Below, in pieces: positions 23,847-35,550 of a DNA stretch of 64,000 bases. The notes below the pieces were generated by a model, which was given only the letters and a program-made list of their open reading frames with translations, ran no database searches and was not told the origin of the DNA. The position numbers and the translations under genes are program-made. The stretch spans positions 186,001-250,000 of the forward strand of contig CAJNDS010002417.1 in assembly GCA_905221605.1 (NCBI GenBank), written 5' to 3'. How positions within the stretch are numbered: the stretch's first letter is position 1; every line of letters starts with the position of its first letter. Origin of the DNA: Symbiodinium natans. Lineage: Eukaryota > Sar > Dinophyceae > Suessiales > Symbiodiniaceae.

Positions 23847-26800
23847 CACGTGTGACCAGTTCCATCTCCAGGGCTCCTCCACAGCCGCCAAGGGTGCCGG
23901 CCTCGCTGGGACGAAGCTGCGCGATCTAAGGGCAGCTTGTAGAGGGATTGAAAACTCTAGGGTTGAGAGAGGGATGTATATAGGGATTCATGTAGGGATT
24001 CATGTAGGGATTCCAGGGTTTACAGAGGGTATTTTGAGGGATTGACGGGGTTCATGTTGGGATTAGGGCGTCTGTAGAGGCATCTGGAACGGGTGCCGCT
24101 GCCGCCTGCAACCCACATCTCAGGCCCGAAAAGCGAAGGGCAAAGAAGACCACCCAACCAGGACGCGGGATGGCGGGGGCGCTCGATGCAAAAAGGGCAG
24201 GGGGGGGGGAGGGGGGAGGGGTGTCCTTCTCTTTCAAACACCGTGGCCCTGGGAAAACTGCCGCAGATGTGTGTCCAACTAGCTTTCTTCCAAGCGGCGG
24301 GCTGCCCACCGGCGTTGGCTCACCAGAAGCCCATGATGGCTTCTCAGGAGATGGGATGCCCACGTATACGACTTAGATGTTGCAGGAATGCTCTTCCACG
24401 TTCCCCATCTTGCTCTAATTGGTTGCCTGCCCGCACAGCTGCGAGAACACGCCGGAACGGTTGACGGACTAATGATAAAAAGGCATCTTGTTCTGACATT
24501 GAAGCTGCTGCTTCCTTTCGTGCTACTATTCCGTGCTTCTGAGATCAAAAGCGTTCACGGCGAGCAAGGCTCAACAGCAGTCCCAGCAAGGCACAGATGC
24601 TTTGAGAAAGACAGTCCCCAACGGGAGCCCAAAGCCCAGCTCCGTCTCAAAATGGCGAATGTCGGGGTGAGCAGCTTTTACAGGACAAGGACTAAGTGAT
24701 CGGACCTTGAGCTGCAACAACTATTTGAGTCACGAGCCGGTCGGTTTTTGTTATCGCCTTGTAACCGCTCGGTCGCTCTTTTGTATTTGTGCCTGGACGC
24801 TGCTGGCAGCACGCAGTCCGACCAGTTTCACATCGACAAGATGATGCCATGGCGCGACACCTCTCAAGCTTTGCCCTTCTTCACAAGATCCGCCAAGTTG
24901 GTACGGCCAAGATGTGTTTAGAGATGCATGTGCAAAACGCGAGAGGTGGCAGCGGCAGCTCAAAACTCCACTTCAAGGAGGGTCATCCCGGCCGTGCATT
25001 AAAGAGTTATATAGAGCAGTGCAAACAGACGAGTTGGCTCCAGGCTACTTCCTCGGGGAGACTCAAAAGCTTGAGCGAGCAGATCGGCTAGACTCCAGCA
25101 GCTGAAACGCGCAGGTGCACTTTTAAGCGCCTGCAAGTGGCTTTCAAGGAAGGTCATCCCGGCCATGCATTAAACAGTTAGAACGCGCTGCGAACAGACT
25201 GGATGCCTCCGGCCAGGCTTATGTACTACTACGGAGGTTCCTCGGCGAAACTTTAAAGCTTGAGTGAGCAGAGCAGCGAGATTGCGCCAGTGAAAATGCG
25301 CAGGCTCGCTTGAAAGCACCCTGCAAGCGGCTTCACGCCAACTGCCAGTGGCCTCCCTTGGGCCTTGGGTGTCTGAAATCATCGGTTCGATTCAATGACG
25401 GTTCTCGGCAAGCGTCGGAAACCACCTGCAGCAGGATCCGCTTTGGGAGCTGTTTGATGGTACCCAAACTTGGTGGTTCTTGTCACCAAACACCCATGTT
25501 GCAGAAAGGGCCCATGCGTCCTACTGGTGACACATGTACACGAGTCCCATGAAGCTGGAAAACAACAGCACCAATTTTGCTTTTTTGCTTTTCATCATAT
25601 TGTTTTGCATTTGAGGCTTACATCTCAGACACCCGGATCCTAGCCAACTCAAGGGAAAAGCAGTTAGGGATGGTCCGGAGGGGCTTTGGGTGTCTTGGTA
25701 TTGCTTTCCTGGTTGGAAGGGCTCCTTGGAAAGCTGCCCTTCCCTTGAAGGTTTGGGGGGCTTCGAGGAGAGCCGCGGGATCCTCGGACTTGTTGATTGG
25801 TGGAAAATCCCGGATGGAAATCTACAGACATCCCACGCTCCTTCCTCCACCGGAAAACATGTGAAGTTGAAGACATGCTTCGCCCAAGGCTTCCGACAGT
25901 GTGTGCCTTGACCGGCTCTCCCTTAACGGCCAGGCAGATCATGCACATCAGAGTCGAGCACCCCAAAAAAGGGCGCCACCGACCTGGGCTCGCTTCTTGG
26001 GCTTGGGGTCTAAAGAGGTTGGAGGGTTTGAATCTGACTCGGGTGCAGGGATTCAGGGTTTTAGGGCTCAGCATGAGACTCCCCGTACTACCCCCTCCCT
26101 ACACTTCCTCCCCCCCTTTCCGAAGCTTGTCTCGTACTTCTTCTTACAAACCTTCAATATGGCGGGGGATCAGCACACTCATTCCAGTTTGTTCTAAAAC
26201 TGACGCTTTCCGCCATTCCACACTGACTCCATGCCCCTTCCTCCTCAAATATGCAGCAGCTGGACAAAACACGTTTCGCTCAAGGCTTTCTAAGAGGGCG
26301 CCTTGACCAGGCACAGATGTCGTCCGGCTTCTCCTTGACATCCAGATGAGGCCCACATCTTGGCAATCAGAAGAGTCGAAAGCGCCAAAGGGCACCACCG
26401 ACCTGGGTTTGCTTCTTGGCTTACGGTTTGCAGGGCCTAAAAGGCGGGGTTTCGGATTTGGCATCGCACCTCCGAACAACCTCCCAACACTTCCCCTGCT
26501 CCCTCCCCCCCGCCCGCCCCTACAAAGGCTCCCCCGTTCCTTCGCAATCCCATGAATGCTGGGAGGTTCAGCAGGGGGTGGTTTGTGAAACAAGGGGCTG
26601 CTTTTCGGGGTACTTTCTGCAAGGAAGCCTGGTTCGAGCGGTATCTTGGAGTCGAAAATTAAAAGAAGACCCCCAAGTGGTGTTTCGTGCAATACTGTGA
26701 TTCTTCGCTTCACCCCAAGACCCCGCCAAGGCACATTAAGGCAAACTCGGTGTCCTTGCCACTCTTGTTCCAGCTGTCTGCACCTCGGAAGCTCCTACAT

Positions 26801-29050
26801 CTTGCTGCAGCCATGCTCGTTAACATTCTTTCCGTGATTCGCCCCTAGAAGGTCCTTAAAGGCTCTCATTGAGCCAAGCCGCAAGGCTTTCGGACTTAAC
26901 CCGGTGGCACCTCCGCGGAGGTGAGGCAGCGACCGTGTAGTGGAGAGTGGAGGACCTCAGAGTCGTCTGTCAGCGTCTCCTCGGGAGAATGGGCCGTTCT
27001 GACTGGGGCTACAATTACAAGCAGGTCCCCTCTTGCGAACCCTTATATGGGCGTACCCCTGTTTCTAGATTCTAGAATCCCCTTTAAGGGACAGGGTGCC
27101 CCTTTTTTCGGAATGAGAAGATATGGCTTTTTGACGCCCGTCTCCTGGGATCATTCTCACCAACCCGGGAGGCGCCCGGCGGCAGAGGCTGTGTCTGGCG
27201 CCATACGACACTCTAAAGGCCATTCTGCATGCTCGTGCAACATACTTACTTCACAATTTGCGGTATATGTTAAGTAGGCTTATATACAGAATGTAAACCA
27301 AAGTGGTGGGGCCACAGTGGCATGGCGTGGTCCCGGTAAGCTGATCCGTCATGGCGCTGAAGCTACCAGTTCCCGGCCTCTGTTCACATCGTTCCCTTCG
27401 CTAGCTTACATTTCATGTCCACTGTCTCTGTTCCAGTTGACCTTCTTGATAGCTGGCTGGTGGAGTCACAGACGAATCCACAGCACGGAAGTTCGAGGCT
27501 TCTTGGAAAAGTTACGTGTCATCTACCTGCTTTCTTGTCTAAGTGCCAGAAGCAATTCCTCCCAAGCGCCGGAAGTCCGCCTGCATGAGTTAACCTCCCA
27601 CTCCCCTGGCAAGGCCTTTTGACAGGCACGGGGCACGTTAGCATTGAAAGTCTTCTGCTTGGGTGAGACATGAGACATGGTGAGACGTAATTGCAATAAT
27701 AGCAGCCGGCTACTACCAACTAATTAAAGCCTAATCATGGAGGAGCATCTCCCAGAGGTTGGGAGATTCTTTGGGGGCGGGTTTGCTCGGAGCCCTTGCA
27801 CCGTCGATGCGAAGCGAGCCGGGAGACCGCATCCCCGAGGGAAAAGCAAAATGTCCCACCCACACCCCGAATTGTCGGGGCTGCGGTCTCACCGTTGTGT
27901 TTTTGTTTCCGGCTTCCGGCTCCAAGCCAAACCCACCAAGAACCACTTTGTGGAATCTGTCCTGCTAGGCCCTCCGCGGCCTCTACCGAGGGGCCTCTTC
28001 TTCGGTCAGGACTCTAGTCAACCCTAAACCCTAAAACCCTATGGTCTTCGGCCTCTCTTCGAAAGGGCAAAGGGTTGGATTTCTCGAGTGCTATGGGCAT
28101 TCGCCATGTCTGGGCCTCTTCTTCGATTGGCCCTCTTTAAAACCCTCTGAAGAACACATCCTTAATGGAAGATACAAGCCCCCAGAAAGATCTTTTTTTC
28201 TATTGTTACCCAGCAGGATCTTGCCTGTCTTGGGAAGCCCACACAATGCTCCTAGCGCTGCGGATGGAGCTGAAGATCTTGCATGGCCCGATCCCGGAGG
28301 GCGGCGGCGACTGCCTGCATCAAAATGCGCATTTCTGTGGTGCTTCATAGTGAGGGAATGGAGTTTATAGGGATTCTTCTGTAAAAACAATTCTGCTATT
28401 GTGAGGGCTGCGTATAGAAACCGCACAAGGGCTTTACCTACCCATGCCTGCATGCCGCAGCGTTTTAGCAACCTTCGGGTTTTTCTTCGGGTATTCGCAC
28501 AGAAACAGGGGCATGGATCACGGTCTCTGTAGCAACAGAAGTCGTAGTGCTGATAAGATAGTGATACATGGTTGCAATGTTCAATCATGATCTGTGTAAC
28601 CCTTTCACAAAGAACCACGACAGTTTATTCCTAATGACAACCATCATCATCATGATCATGAACATGAGAATGAGAATGATGGTGATATTGACAATGACGG
28701 TTGTCTCTTGACATGCATCTGGGCCAGCAACCTGTGCCTGAACCACTTTGCCAGTGAAGGATCTCAGCAGTGGCAGCATTCGATAATCAGAGCCCAAAAA
28801 GAGACCATGATTCAGAACAAGCCCCACAAACGTGTTGACATGGAATGCGCCCTCCCTGAACCGCTTTCCTGACCTCCACGCCGCTGTCGCTGAGTGAATT
28901 CTCGTGAAGCCAGAGCTCCGCGAGCGCGTTGTTGGCACGCAGGCCATGGACCAATGCCTGCGGCGTGGTCGCTGAGGAATCCCGAAGCATGATGCTGCTT
29001 TGATTTACTCGTCGTGCATCGTCGTTCAACGCAGAGCCCTGAACCCTCTA
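23847..29050. repeat. Segmental duplication, right copy
   Basis: Direct copy of about 1,521-7,000, roughly 22.3 kb away. It has an extra segment near 24,083-24,150 that the left copy lacks, and many small differences. It includes the LRR exon at 28,874-28,957. After its end the neighbouring sequence carries two further LRR exons. Confidence 0.85.
28874..28957 (-). CDS. Single-LRR exon (84 bp)
   Basis: It encodes ALVHGLRANNALAELWLHEN then SLSDSGVE, with a CGCAG|G acceptor and a GAG|GT donor. It is a paralogue of 6,812-6,895 and its frame is intact. Confidence 0.7.
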
Positions 29051-29067
29051 ACTTGAGCACTCCAGGC

Positions 29068-29151
29068 CTCAGCCCCAACATCGCCGAAGCCGTTGCTGGA
29101 GAGGGTCAGGTCCTGCAGGCCCTTGTGGTCTGCAATGCCTTTGGCAATGGC
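29068..29151 (-). CDS. Single-LRR exon (84 bp)
   Basis: It encodes AIAKGIADHKGLQDLTLSSN then GFGDVGAE, with CCAG|G and GAG|GC borders. It resembles the exons at 10,716 and 14,232. Confidence 0.7.
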
Positions 29152-29210
29152 CTGGCCAGAAACGGGGCGCTTCGTGCCCATGCTACCACTCCTAATCCCC
29201 GACTCCCTGC

Positions 29211-29294
29211 CTGCAGGCCCGCGTCGCCGATGCGGTTCTCGTGCAGCCACAGCAGTCGGAGCGCGGAGTGGCCCTGGATGCCGGCTCCCAGCGC
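29211..29294 (-). CDS. Single-LRR exon (84 bp)
   Basis: It encodes ALGAGIQGHSALRLLWLHEN then RIGDAGLQ, with GTGCAG|G and CAG|GC borders. With the two exons to its left it forms a three-LRR series on the minus strand. More remnants lie upstream at about 30,287-30,340 (EELRLRQNAIGDSGAE, with indels) and 30,500-30,569 (start of an LRR, ALGAALKALPHLED). Confidence 0.7.
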
Positions 29295-29299
29295 CTGCA

Positions 29300-30745
29300 C
29301 CGGGCACAACCGAAGCACCCCCGAAGACCCGCCACTCTTGAAGCTCGCCCTGCTGTATCCTGAACCTCCCCCAACTCGAGAGCTGAGGATGAGCAGTCTT
29401 CAGCTGAATTGCTCCTCAAGACACTTTGGAGCCATCGGGAGCATCGCCAGGCTCTTCACTAAGGGCAGAATGTCGAAGAATGAGTGGCAGCCATAAAGTA
29501 ACATGACGAGCATTTTGAAGGCTAGCCTGACAGCAAGCAACAAGCCTATGAGTCTACAAACTGATGGGGCAACTCTCGAATGACACAGAGTCGGGGAGCT
29601 AGGCTTAGCTAATCTTGGCCTGACCAGCTCAGAACCCCCAGTCACCACAAGTCAGCACGGTAGCAAACAGAAGGGCGGAATTTCGTGCACACAGGAGATC
29701 CTTGGGGTAGTCCAGTGAGAAATTAGAGGGTCTGGCAGATATCTGGGCGGCGTGGACGTCTTAAATTTCGATTCTGCCGGTGAGAAGCAAGGCCAAGAAC
29801 GGCAGCTAGCCGGGCTCACTCCAAAAGAGAGAAGCACAATGACAACACAACACCACGAGCATAAACGGGGCGCGGAACAGTGCACCACTACAGGAAGCGC
29901 ACGGACCCGCCTCCACAATCCCTGACAAAGGACATGACTTAAATACATCTTTGCGGACAGTGGTGCTTCAAGTTGTGCTTGGGTCTTTGAAAGGGAAGTG
30001 AAGCGGAGTCTTGTCCTTCTTCCGTTGCAAGGTTCAAGGGCAGTACTCCGTACTGTCCATGCGGGAATTGGCGTCGGCCTCTACCAAGTACAGGCCCCGG
30101 CAGGGCTTCATGGGACAGGGAACCACCCTTTGCCCCCCAGATCCCCCAAAACCCTTCCCATGATGTAAGATCTGTATAACGGACACAGACAAAACAGCCA
30201 GCACGTTGCCCTGCACCCCACAGAAGCACTCCCTTAAACAATGTCTCGGCTATTGAGCAGACCTGCTTCGATCAGAGTGGCCCAGCCTCCGCTCCGGAGT
30301 CCCCGATGGCGTTCTGCCGCAGTCTCAGCTCCTCTCGCCGAGCTCAACCCCGTCGCGTGGAAAAGCAAGCACAGTCACGCAAAGCTCGCCAGATCGAGCT
30401 GCGCCCTTAAAGAGGCTTCGCAGCGTTGTAGCGACTTGAAGCTTCTTGGGCCAAAGCTCATCACATTTTCGGCTGCCCTCCCCAATTTCATCAGCACTCC
30501 CACCTGAAACCCTATAAACGCAACGACGTCCTCGAGGTGAGGCAGGGCCTTCAGCGCGGCACCCAGGGCCTCTGCACGAGAGAAGCCAGAGAAAACTTGC
30601 GCCTAATGCCGAACGCCCTTCGGCAGACCTTGACTCGTCACAGCCCGAGTCTCTCCAGAGGACCATGAACAGAATAAACACTTAACACGGAACAGGCAAG
30701 GTACATCTGCTGCAATGCAGCAGGCAAACCAGCAAGTCCCAACTG
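29300..30745. other. Non-coding stretch with an R1 repeat and decayed LRR remnants
   Basis: It contains part of an R1 module at about 29,800-29,920 and two decayed LRR pieces on the minus strand (about 30,287-30,340 and 30,500-30,569). No intact gene is visible. Confidence 0.55.
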
Positions 30746-31592
30746 GATCCGGCAAAACAGTCCGAGCCGGACCTTGTGGGCAATGGAGATGCATGGAAGA
30801 CCCAGCAGAGCTCCACGGGGGAACGGGAGGCGACCCGCCCGTGCAGTGGCTTCGCCTTTTGAACTTCAATTGCACTGGCTGTGGTAACATTCCAACCCAT
30901 AACCTCAACTTCGTGCCTGGTCCTGGGGAAAGGCAACCAGCGATCTTGTATGGAGAGGATGGAAGACGCATCGAGCTCCAATGTGCCCTTTGTCTTGAAA
31001 ACTTCCTGGAGTGCACGTGGAGCTGGCCGAGCTTCGATCAAGCAGTCAGGAGACAGGTGTTTCTGGATGCGAACAAAATACACGCTGCTGTCCTCGGAGA
31101 GGAGCAGCCACTCTTTCCGGCCCTTGTGATGCCAGCGAAAGCAGAGTGCTTGGTGGAAAGTCCTGCTTTGGCTGGGACCACAATTGGCTCTATGGGCCCA
31201 AGTTCGCTCTACACTTGCCAGGTTGCTCGAGCTTCTTACCTGGTCTTCCAAAGCTGGAGAAACTCCACAGCCGGCTGTAAGAGGACTCGCATAAGGGAAG
31301 AGTTCCCCAAGCCGGGCTGCTTCGCCCTCCAGTCGGGCCGTGCCTTCCTTCTGGCTCTCTGCATCGCAAGTTGGGTGAGAAGACTCCAACCCGTCACTTG
31401 TTGGCAGTGAGGGTCTCGACTGCACAGGTGCTCTGGACATGGCTCAAATGAAGGCTGTGAAAAAGCAGGCCTGGTACCCGAAACAGTTAGGGGACTCGAG
31501 GCTGGTTCACACAGCTACCGCTCTGCTACCTGTGCACCCCACCGGGGTTGAGCCGAGACCTTGAGCCAATCACTACGGTGTCACATATATCA
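30746..31592 (-). mobile_element. Copia-type LTR, copy A, with an internally inverted part
   Basis: Its right part (31,069-31,592) matches 33,577-34,097 in the same orientation and stops at the same TATATCA end, after which the two sequences diverge, as expected at an LTR terminus. Its left 323 bp (30,746-31,068) match 33,254-33,576 only as the reverse complement. To the left lies unrelated LRR-gene sequence. It is therefore a rearranged solo or partial LTR. A plus-strand open frame (30,715-31,410) crosses it and includes the CxxC-CxxC segment described under copy B. Confidence 0.7.
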
Positions 31593-33253
31593 CTCGAAAG
31601 CGGGCTGAGTCGCTAGCCAGGTTAGGCTCTTCGGAACCGGAGTTCCGGTAGGTATTAACTATGCACGGAAAAGGGACTCTCGAGGTGTCCTTGGCCTGCT
31701 TGACACGGCCGTACTATGTGCAGGGAGCACCGAGAGAAGAAAAAGGGCCTAACCAGTTCCGCGAGAAGCTCGGCGGCCAACGGCTACTCACTGGTTTGGC
31801 ACTGTACAAAGCCCTAGGCAAAATGTTCTGCAGGTTGAACTGCCTGGTCTGTACTGCCTACCCTATCAGCCCTGCCAGTACAGGGGAGAAACTCACCCAC
31901 TTCCGGCTCACTCAGAAAAGGCAGAAGGTCTGGAACCGATACATGGGCAATGCCTGTACTAAACTGAACGCAAGTGGCTTGGCAAAGTCGCCAACCTCCG
32001 GCACAGGCCTAGGCTTTCTCGCCCTTACTAACCTAGGCCCCAGGAACTCATGCCGCAGCAGCACTGAGCTCCTGTTAGCCCCGTTTGCTGACCTGGCTTT
32101 CTCGCACTTACTCACCAGGGAGGGGAACCAGCTTTCTCGCTCTTACTAACTGGTTCAACCTCAGCGGCTCCAAGGAGCCCATACCACTTGCACGCAGGGA
32201 GGGCTTGGTTGATTTGGGCAGCTCAGTTGGGCAGGCTTTCAGGCACCGAGCCACAGCCTTTAACCTCCACAATCTGGTGCCTCTGGCTGTCCGTCAGCCA
32301 AGCATTGGTCCCTAACAACAACGCCTGCCGCTAGGCTTCCTCCAAGATGGGCTTGCACCACCCGGAGAGAAACAACAGCACCCTGCAGGAATCTCAAAGG
32401 AGATCCTCGACAGGCCAAACACGGGTAACCCCAAACTGATGCAGGGAAATGCCCTAAACCTCATACGGTCGGCGTACTAGGATCCTCGTCCGTTCCTGCC
32501 ACACCTCAGCGCCCTCCCTCCCCTCATCAACCAGTGAGGATCTTCAGGGTGCGGTTCTAACGTTATCCTTTCGTGCGCTGTGTTTGCGAGAACCCCGTGT
32601 TGGGCCTGTGGAAGACCCACAAGCACCTGAGCCCGAAAACCCGGTCCAGCGGTCTGCTGCACAGACCGAGCAAAGGGGCCGAACCGGTGTCAGGCTGAAC
32701 AAAAGCCGCATCGAGGCGGCCTGTCCTGCAGGGTGTCCATCGGAACAACTGCGAAAATATTCCGACGGATGGATCTGGGTACGTGCCGGGACTGAGCACT
32801 TCTGCTTGCATTCTTACAACCTGCATCCTTATGCGATCATTAAATGATCCAATTCTATGCAAGATTCTCCGTGGTGCCCTATGGCACTCTCAGTTTGGGA
32901 ACGGACTCACAGGACCGTCGCTGATTGGACGGGGAGAAGCTTCACCCGTGACAAAGGGATTCCGGAGGGTGAGCATCTCACCCTTGATTCTGGCAGGGCA
33001 TAGCTCCTGCAATTTGGGTGGGTTGGGGCCGGATTAGGTCAGACCTCCCAGGGGACGTCTTCCAAGTCTTCAAAGCCACACACCAGCCAATCACTGTTGC
33101 CTGCTTCTTCTGGGGAGTCTAGATCCTGAGAACACCCTTCCTCAAGGAAGGTCCAGCCATGTGCGCTGGCTGCAGAAGACAGCGGCGCCAGCAAAGGTTC
33201 TACGGGCTCCGTACCTTGGTGACCTAACTGACGCAAGTTAGCTAGGGAAGCGT
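31593..33253. other. Spacer between the two LTR copies
   Basis: No convincing coding region. A short motif GCTTTCTCGC(C/A/T)CTTACT recurs near 32,011, 32,096 and 32,129. The sequence directly right of LTR copy A lacks a polypurine tract, so copy A does not look like a 3' LTR with its interior on this side. Confidence 0.45.
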
Positions 33254-33956
33254 AGTCCAGAAACACCGGTCTCCTAACTGCTTGGTCGAAACTCGGCCAG
33301 CTCCACGTGCACGCTAGGAAGCTTTCTAGACAAAGGGCACAGTGGAGCTCGATGCGTCTTCCATCCTCTCCATGCAAGATCGCTGGTTGCCTTTTCCCAG
33401 GACCGGGCAAGAAGTTGAGGTTATGGGTTGGAATGTTACCACAGCCAGTGCAATTAAAGTTCAAAAGGCGAAGCCACTGCACGGGCGGGTCGCCTCCCGT
33501 TCCCCCGTGGAGCTCTGCTGGGTCTTCCATGCATCTCCATTGCCCACAGGGTCCGGCTCGGACTGTTTTGCCGGATTTGCTGGTGCGAACAAAATACACG
33601 CTGCTGTCCTCGGAGAGGAACAGCCACTCTTTCCGGCCCTTGTGATGCCAGCGAAAGCAGAGTGCTTGGTGGAAAGTCCTGCATTGGCTGGGACCACAAT
33701 TGGCTCTATGGGCCCAAGTTCGCTCTGGATCTGCCAGGCTGCTCGAGCATCTTACCTGGTCTTCCAAGGCTGGAGAAACTCCACAGCCGGCTGTAAGAGG
33801 ACTCGCATAAGGGAAGAGTTCCCCAAGCCGGGCTGCTTCGCCCTCCAGTCGGGCCGTGCCTTCTTTCTGGCTCTCTGCAGAGCAAGTTGGGTGAGAAGAC
33901 TCCAGCCCATCACTTGCTGGCAGTGAGGATCTCGACTGCACAGGCGCTCTGGACAT
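33039..33956 (-). CDS. Open frame inside the LTR with two CxxC pairs (305 aa)
   Basis: A 305-codon frame runs through LTR copy B and about 215 bp beyond its left edge. Residues about 150-220 contain NCTGCGNIPTHNLNF and, some 35 residues later, CALCLESFLACTWSWPSF: two CxxC pairs, as in zinc-ribbon folds. The C-terminus is acidic (CGFEDLEDVPWEV). The same CxxC segment is open on the opposite strand of LTR copy A because that part is inverted there. I do not recognise the protein. It could be part of an ORF starting in the LTR or chance openness. Confidence 0.35.
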   Translation of the reverse strand: MSRAPVQSRSSLPASDGLESSHPTCSAESQKEGTARLEGEAARLGELFPYASPLTAGCGVSPALEDQVRCSSSLADPERTWAHRANCGPSQCRTFHQALCFRWHHKGRKEWLFLSEDSSVYFVRTSKSGKTVRAGPCGQWRCMEDPAELHGGTGGDPPVQWLRLLNFNCTGCGNIPTHNLNFLPGPGKRQPAILHGEDGRRIELHCALCLESFLACTWSWPSFDQAVRRPVFLDYASLANLRQLGHQGTEPVEPLLAPLSSAASAHGWTFLEEGCSQDLDSPEEAGNSDWLVCGFEDLEDVPWEV

Positions 33957-34097
33957 GGCTCAAATGAAGGCTGTGAAAAAGCAGGCCTGGTACCCAAAAC
34001 AGTTAGGGGACTCGAGGCTGGTTCACACAGCTACCGCTCTGCTACCTGTGCACCCCACCGGGGTTGAGCCGAGATCTTGAGCCAGTCACATATATCA
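33254..34097 (-). mobile_element. Copia 3' LTR, copy B
   Basis: Read on the minus strand it begins TGATATATGTGACTGG directly after a polypurine run and lies downstream of the copia coding region, as a 3' LTR should. The terminus is shared exactly with copy A. The left limit is taken as the point where similarity to copy A's inverted part ends, so the real left end could be further left. Confidence 0.65.
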
Positions 34098-34109
34098 ACT
34101 CCCCCTCAT
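34098..34109 (-). promoter_or_regulatory. Polypurine tract of the copia element
   Basis: On the minus strand ATGAGGGGGAGT directly precedes the LTR start. A purine run at this place is the expected plus-strand primer for LTR reverse transcription. Confidence 0.6.
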
Positions 34110-34310
34110 GACCAATAGTTTCACTGTTGGTCACGTCAACTAAGCTCCACGCAAAGTCAACTAAGCTCCTCGCCGGGCCATGGATTCCGGCGCATTCCTC
34201 AGTCCTAGACCGCTGCACTGCTTCATACCGCTGGAGGTCGACTAACTCTCGCAAAGTAACCTGGCTGGGCGGGTGGGCGGGTAAGCCAGGGGTGGACGGG
34301 CGGGCGCGAA

Positions 34311-35217
34311 TTACCGCAGTCGCAAGCTTTCCAGGGCGACGTCCGCGAAAGCTGGCGGATAGTGCTGCGTTGCTTTGAGATCAAAGTTTCGTGAATGATC
34401 TCCCTTGCAGGTACATGCAAATGTTTCGGACATTGTTCGCACAAACTGTTCATCGTTCGACATCAGTTTCCAAATCTTTCGGATAGGTAATCCATCTCTG
34501 CCTACCAAGCCTGAAACACAGCCGTGCACTTCGCCAGTGTAATGGGTTCTTTGCTTTGCAAACGAACGGGTGCTTGCCCATCCCCAGTAGGCACACCTCT
34601 GCGGCCATTCTATGACCCATACCCCCACTTGCGGGTGGTTCACCATCACTAAGAAGCTCCGCCAGAGCTTGCGATGCACCGTGAACAAAGCTTGTAGATG
34701 GTCCTGATAGCCCGGCCGATCTTCGTGTCGCCGTTGGTACGGGCTACCTCCGGTACAAGGAGTGCTGCTCCAGAAACAACCTTCATCCCCCATTCTCTCG
34801 CAACATTCATTGCAGACATGACCCGCTCCACGGTGTCATTCGAGGTTCCGTCAACCCCTTGAGTAATCGGCAGGACAAATACTTGGTGCACACTTCCTTG
34901 CAGGTACAGATTCGAACGTGAACTCGTGCAAAACTCGATCAGCAAAGTTGAATATTCAGTCTCGAGTTCGCATAGCCGACAGAAAGCTTCATATTCGAGG
35001 TTGTCCGGCCCGAGTATCGAATCCAGTACTCCAGACAGCAACAAGCAAGACCTGACTGCTGGGACCTCTCGGAAATCGATGTTGGTGACATCTTCTAGTC
35101 CGAGGGTTGCTGTATGCTTTGCTGTTTGGAGGCGATTTAAATTCTTTGTGAGAAGATCGCTCACATTCTCGGTTCCGGCTACTCCCTCTACTGCTAACTC
35201 GCCGCTATGGACACGGT
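34311..35217 (-). pseudogene. Copia polyprotein C-terminal part, frameshifted
   Basis: Continues the copia RNase H C-terminus: on the minus strand FIQDRVHSGELAVEG leads into ENVSDLLTKNLNRL, matching the ENPADLLTK motif that ends copia RNase H. A further region follows, to about 34,660 in this frame, and then in another frame to 34,311 (including PIRKIWKLMSNDEQ and a CTCKGDH segment). The change of frame near 34,690 implies an indel. The frame at 35,227 is the one that rejoins the RNase H at 41,997. Confidence 0.75.
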
Positions 35218-35229
35218 CTTGGATAAAGC
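35218..35229. repeat. Target-site duplication, left of LINE-1
   Basis: CTTGGATAAAGC, identical to 41,988-41,999. Outside both copies the sequence is copia; between them it is the LINE. Confidence 0.85.
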
Positions 35230-35550
35230 TTCTTTGCTTTGCGGCGCAATGCCATGTCTGGCACCTAGCGAGTCCTCAGCAGACACAGTGGTCCGGCTGC
35301 TCAGTGGCAGCGAGCTAAGCTCCTAACTACAAAACACTTGTGGCCCCGGCACGAATGCCCAAGCAGGCCAAACTGCAGAAACAGGTGAGAAAAGGCAGAG
35401 ATGGAAGTCCGACACCCTTAGCACTGCACTTCCGCCCGTCGGCGCGCGACAGTAGCAAGTAGCCCTGCAAGAAGGCCAAAGGAGTGAGCGTCCTCCTCCC
35501 TCAGCCGCAGGGGTAACAAGCAGGGCCGTAACTCATCAGCTGCCTATGAA

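Noticed and set aside
30715-31410. A plus-strand gene of 231 codons
   Set aside because: It lies entirely across a rearranged LTR. Only the inverted 323 bp resembles the frame seen in the other LTR copy; the rest is antisense LTR.
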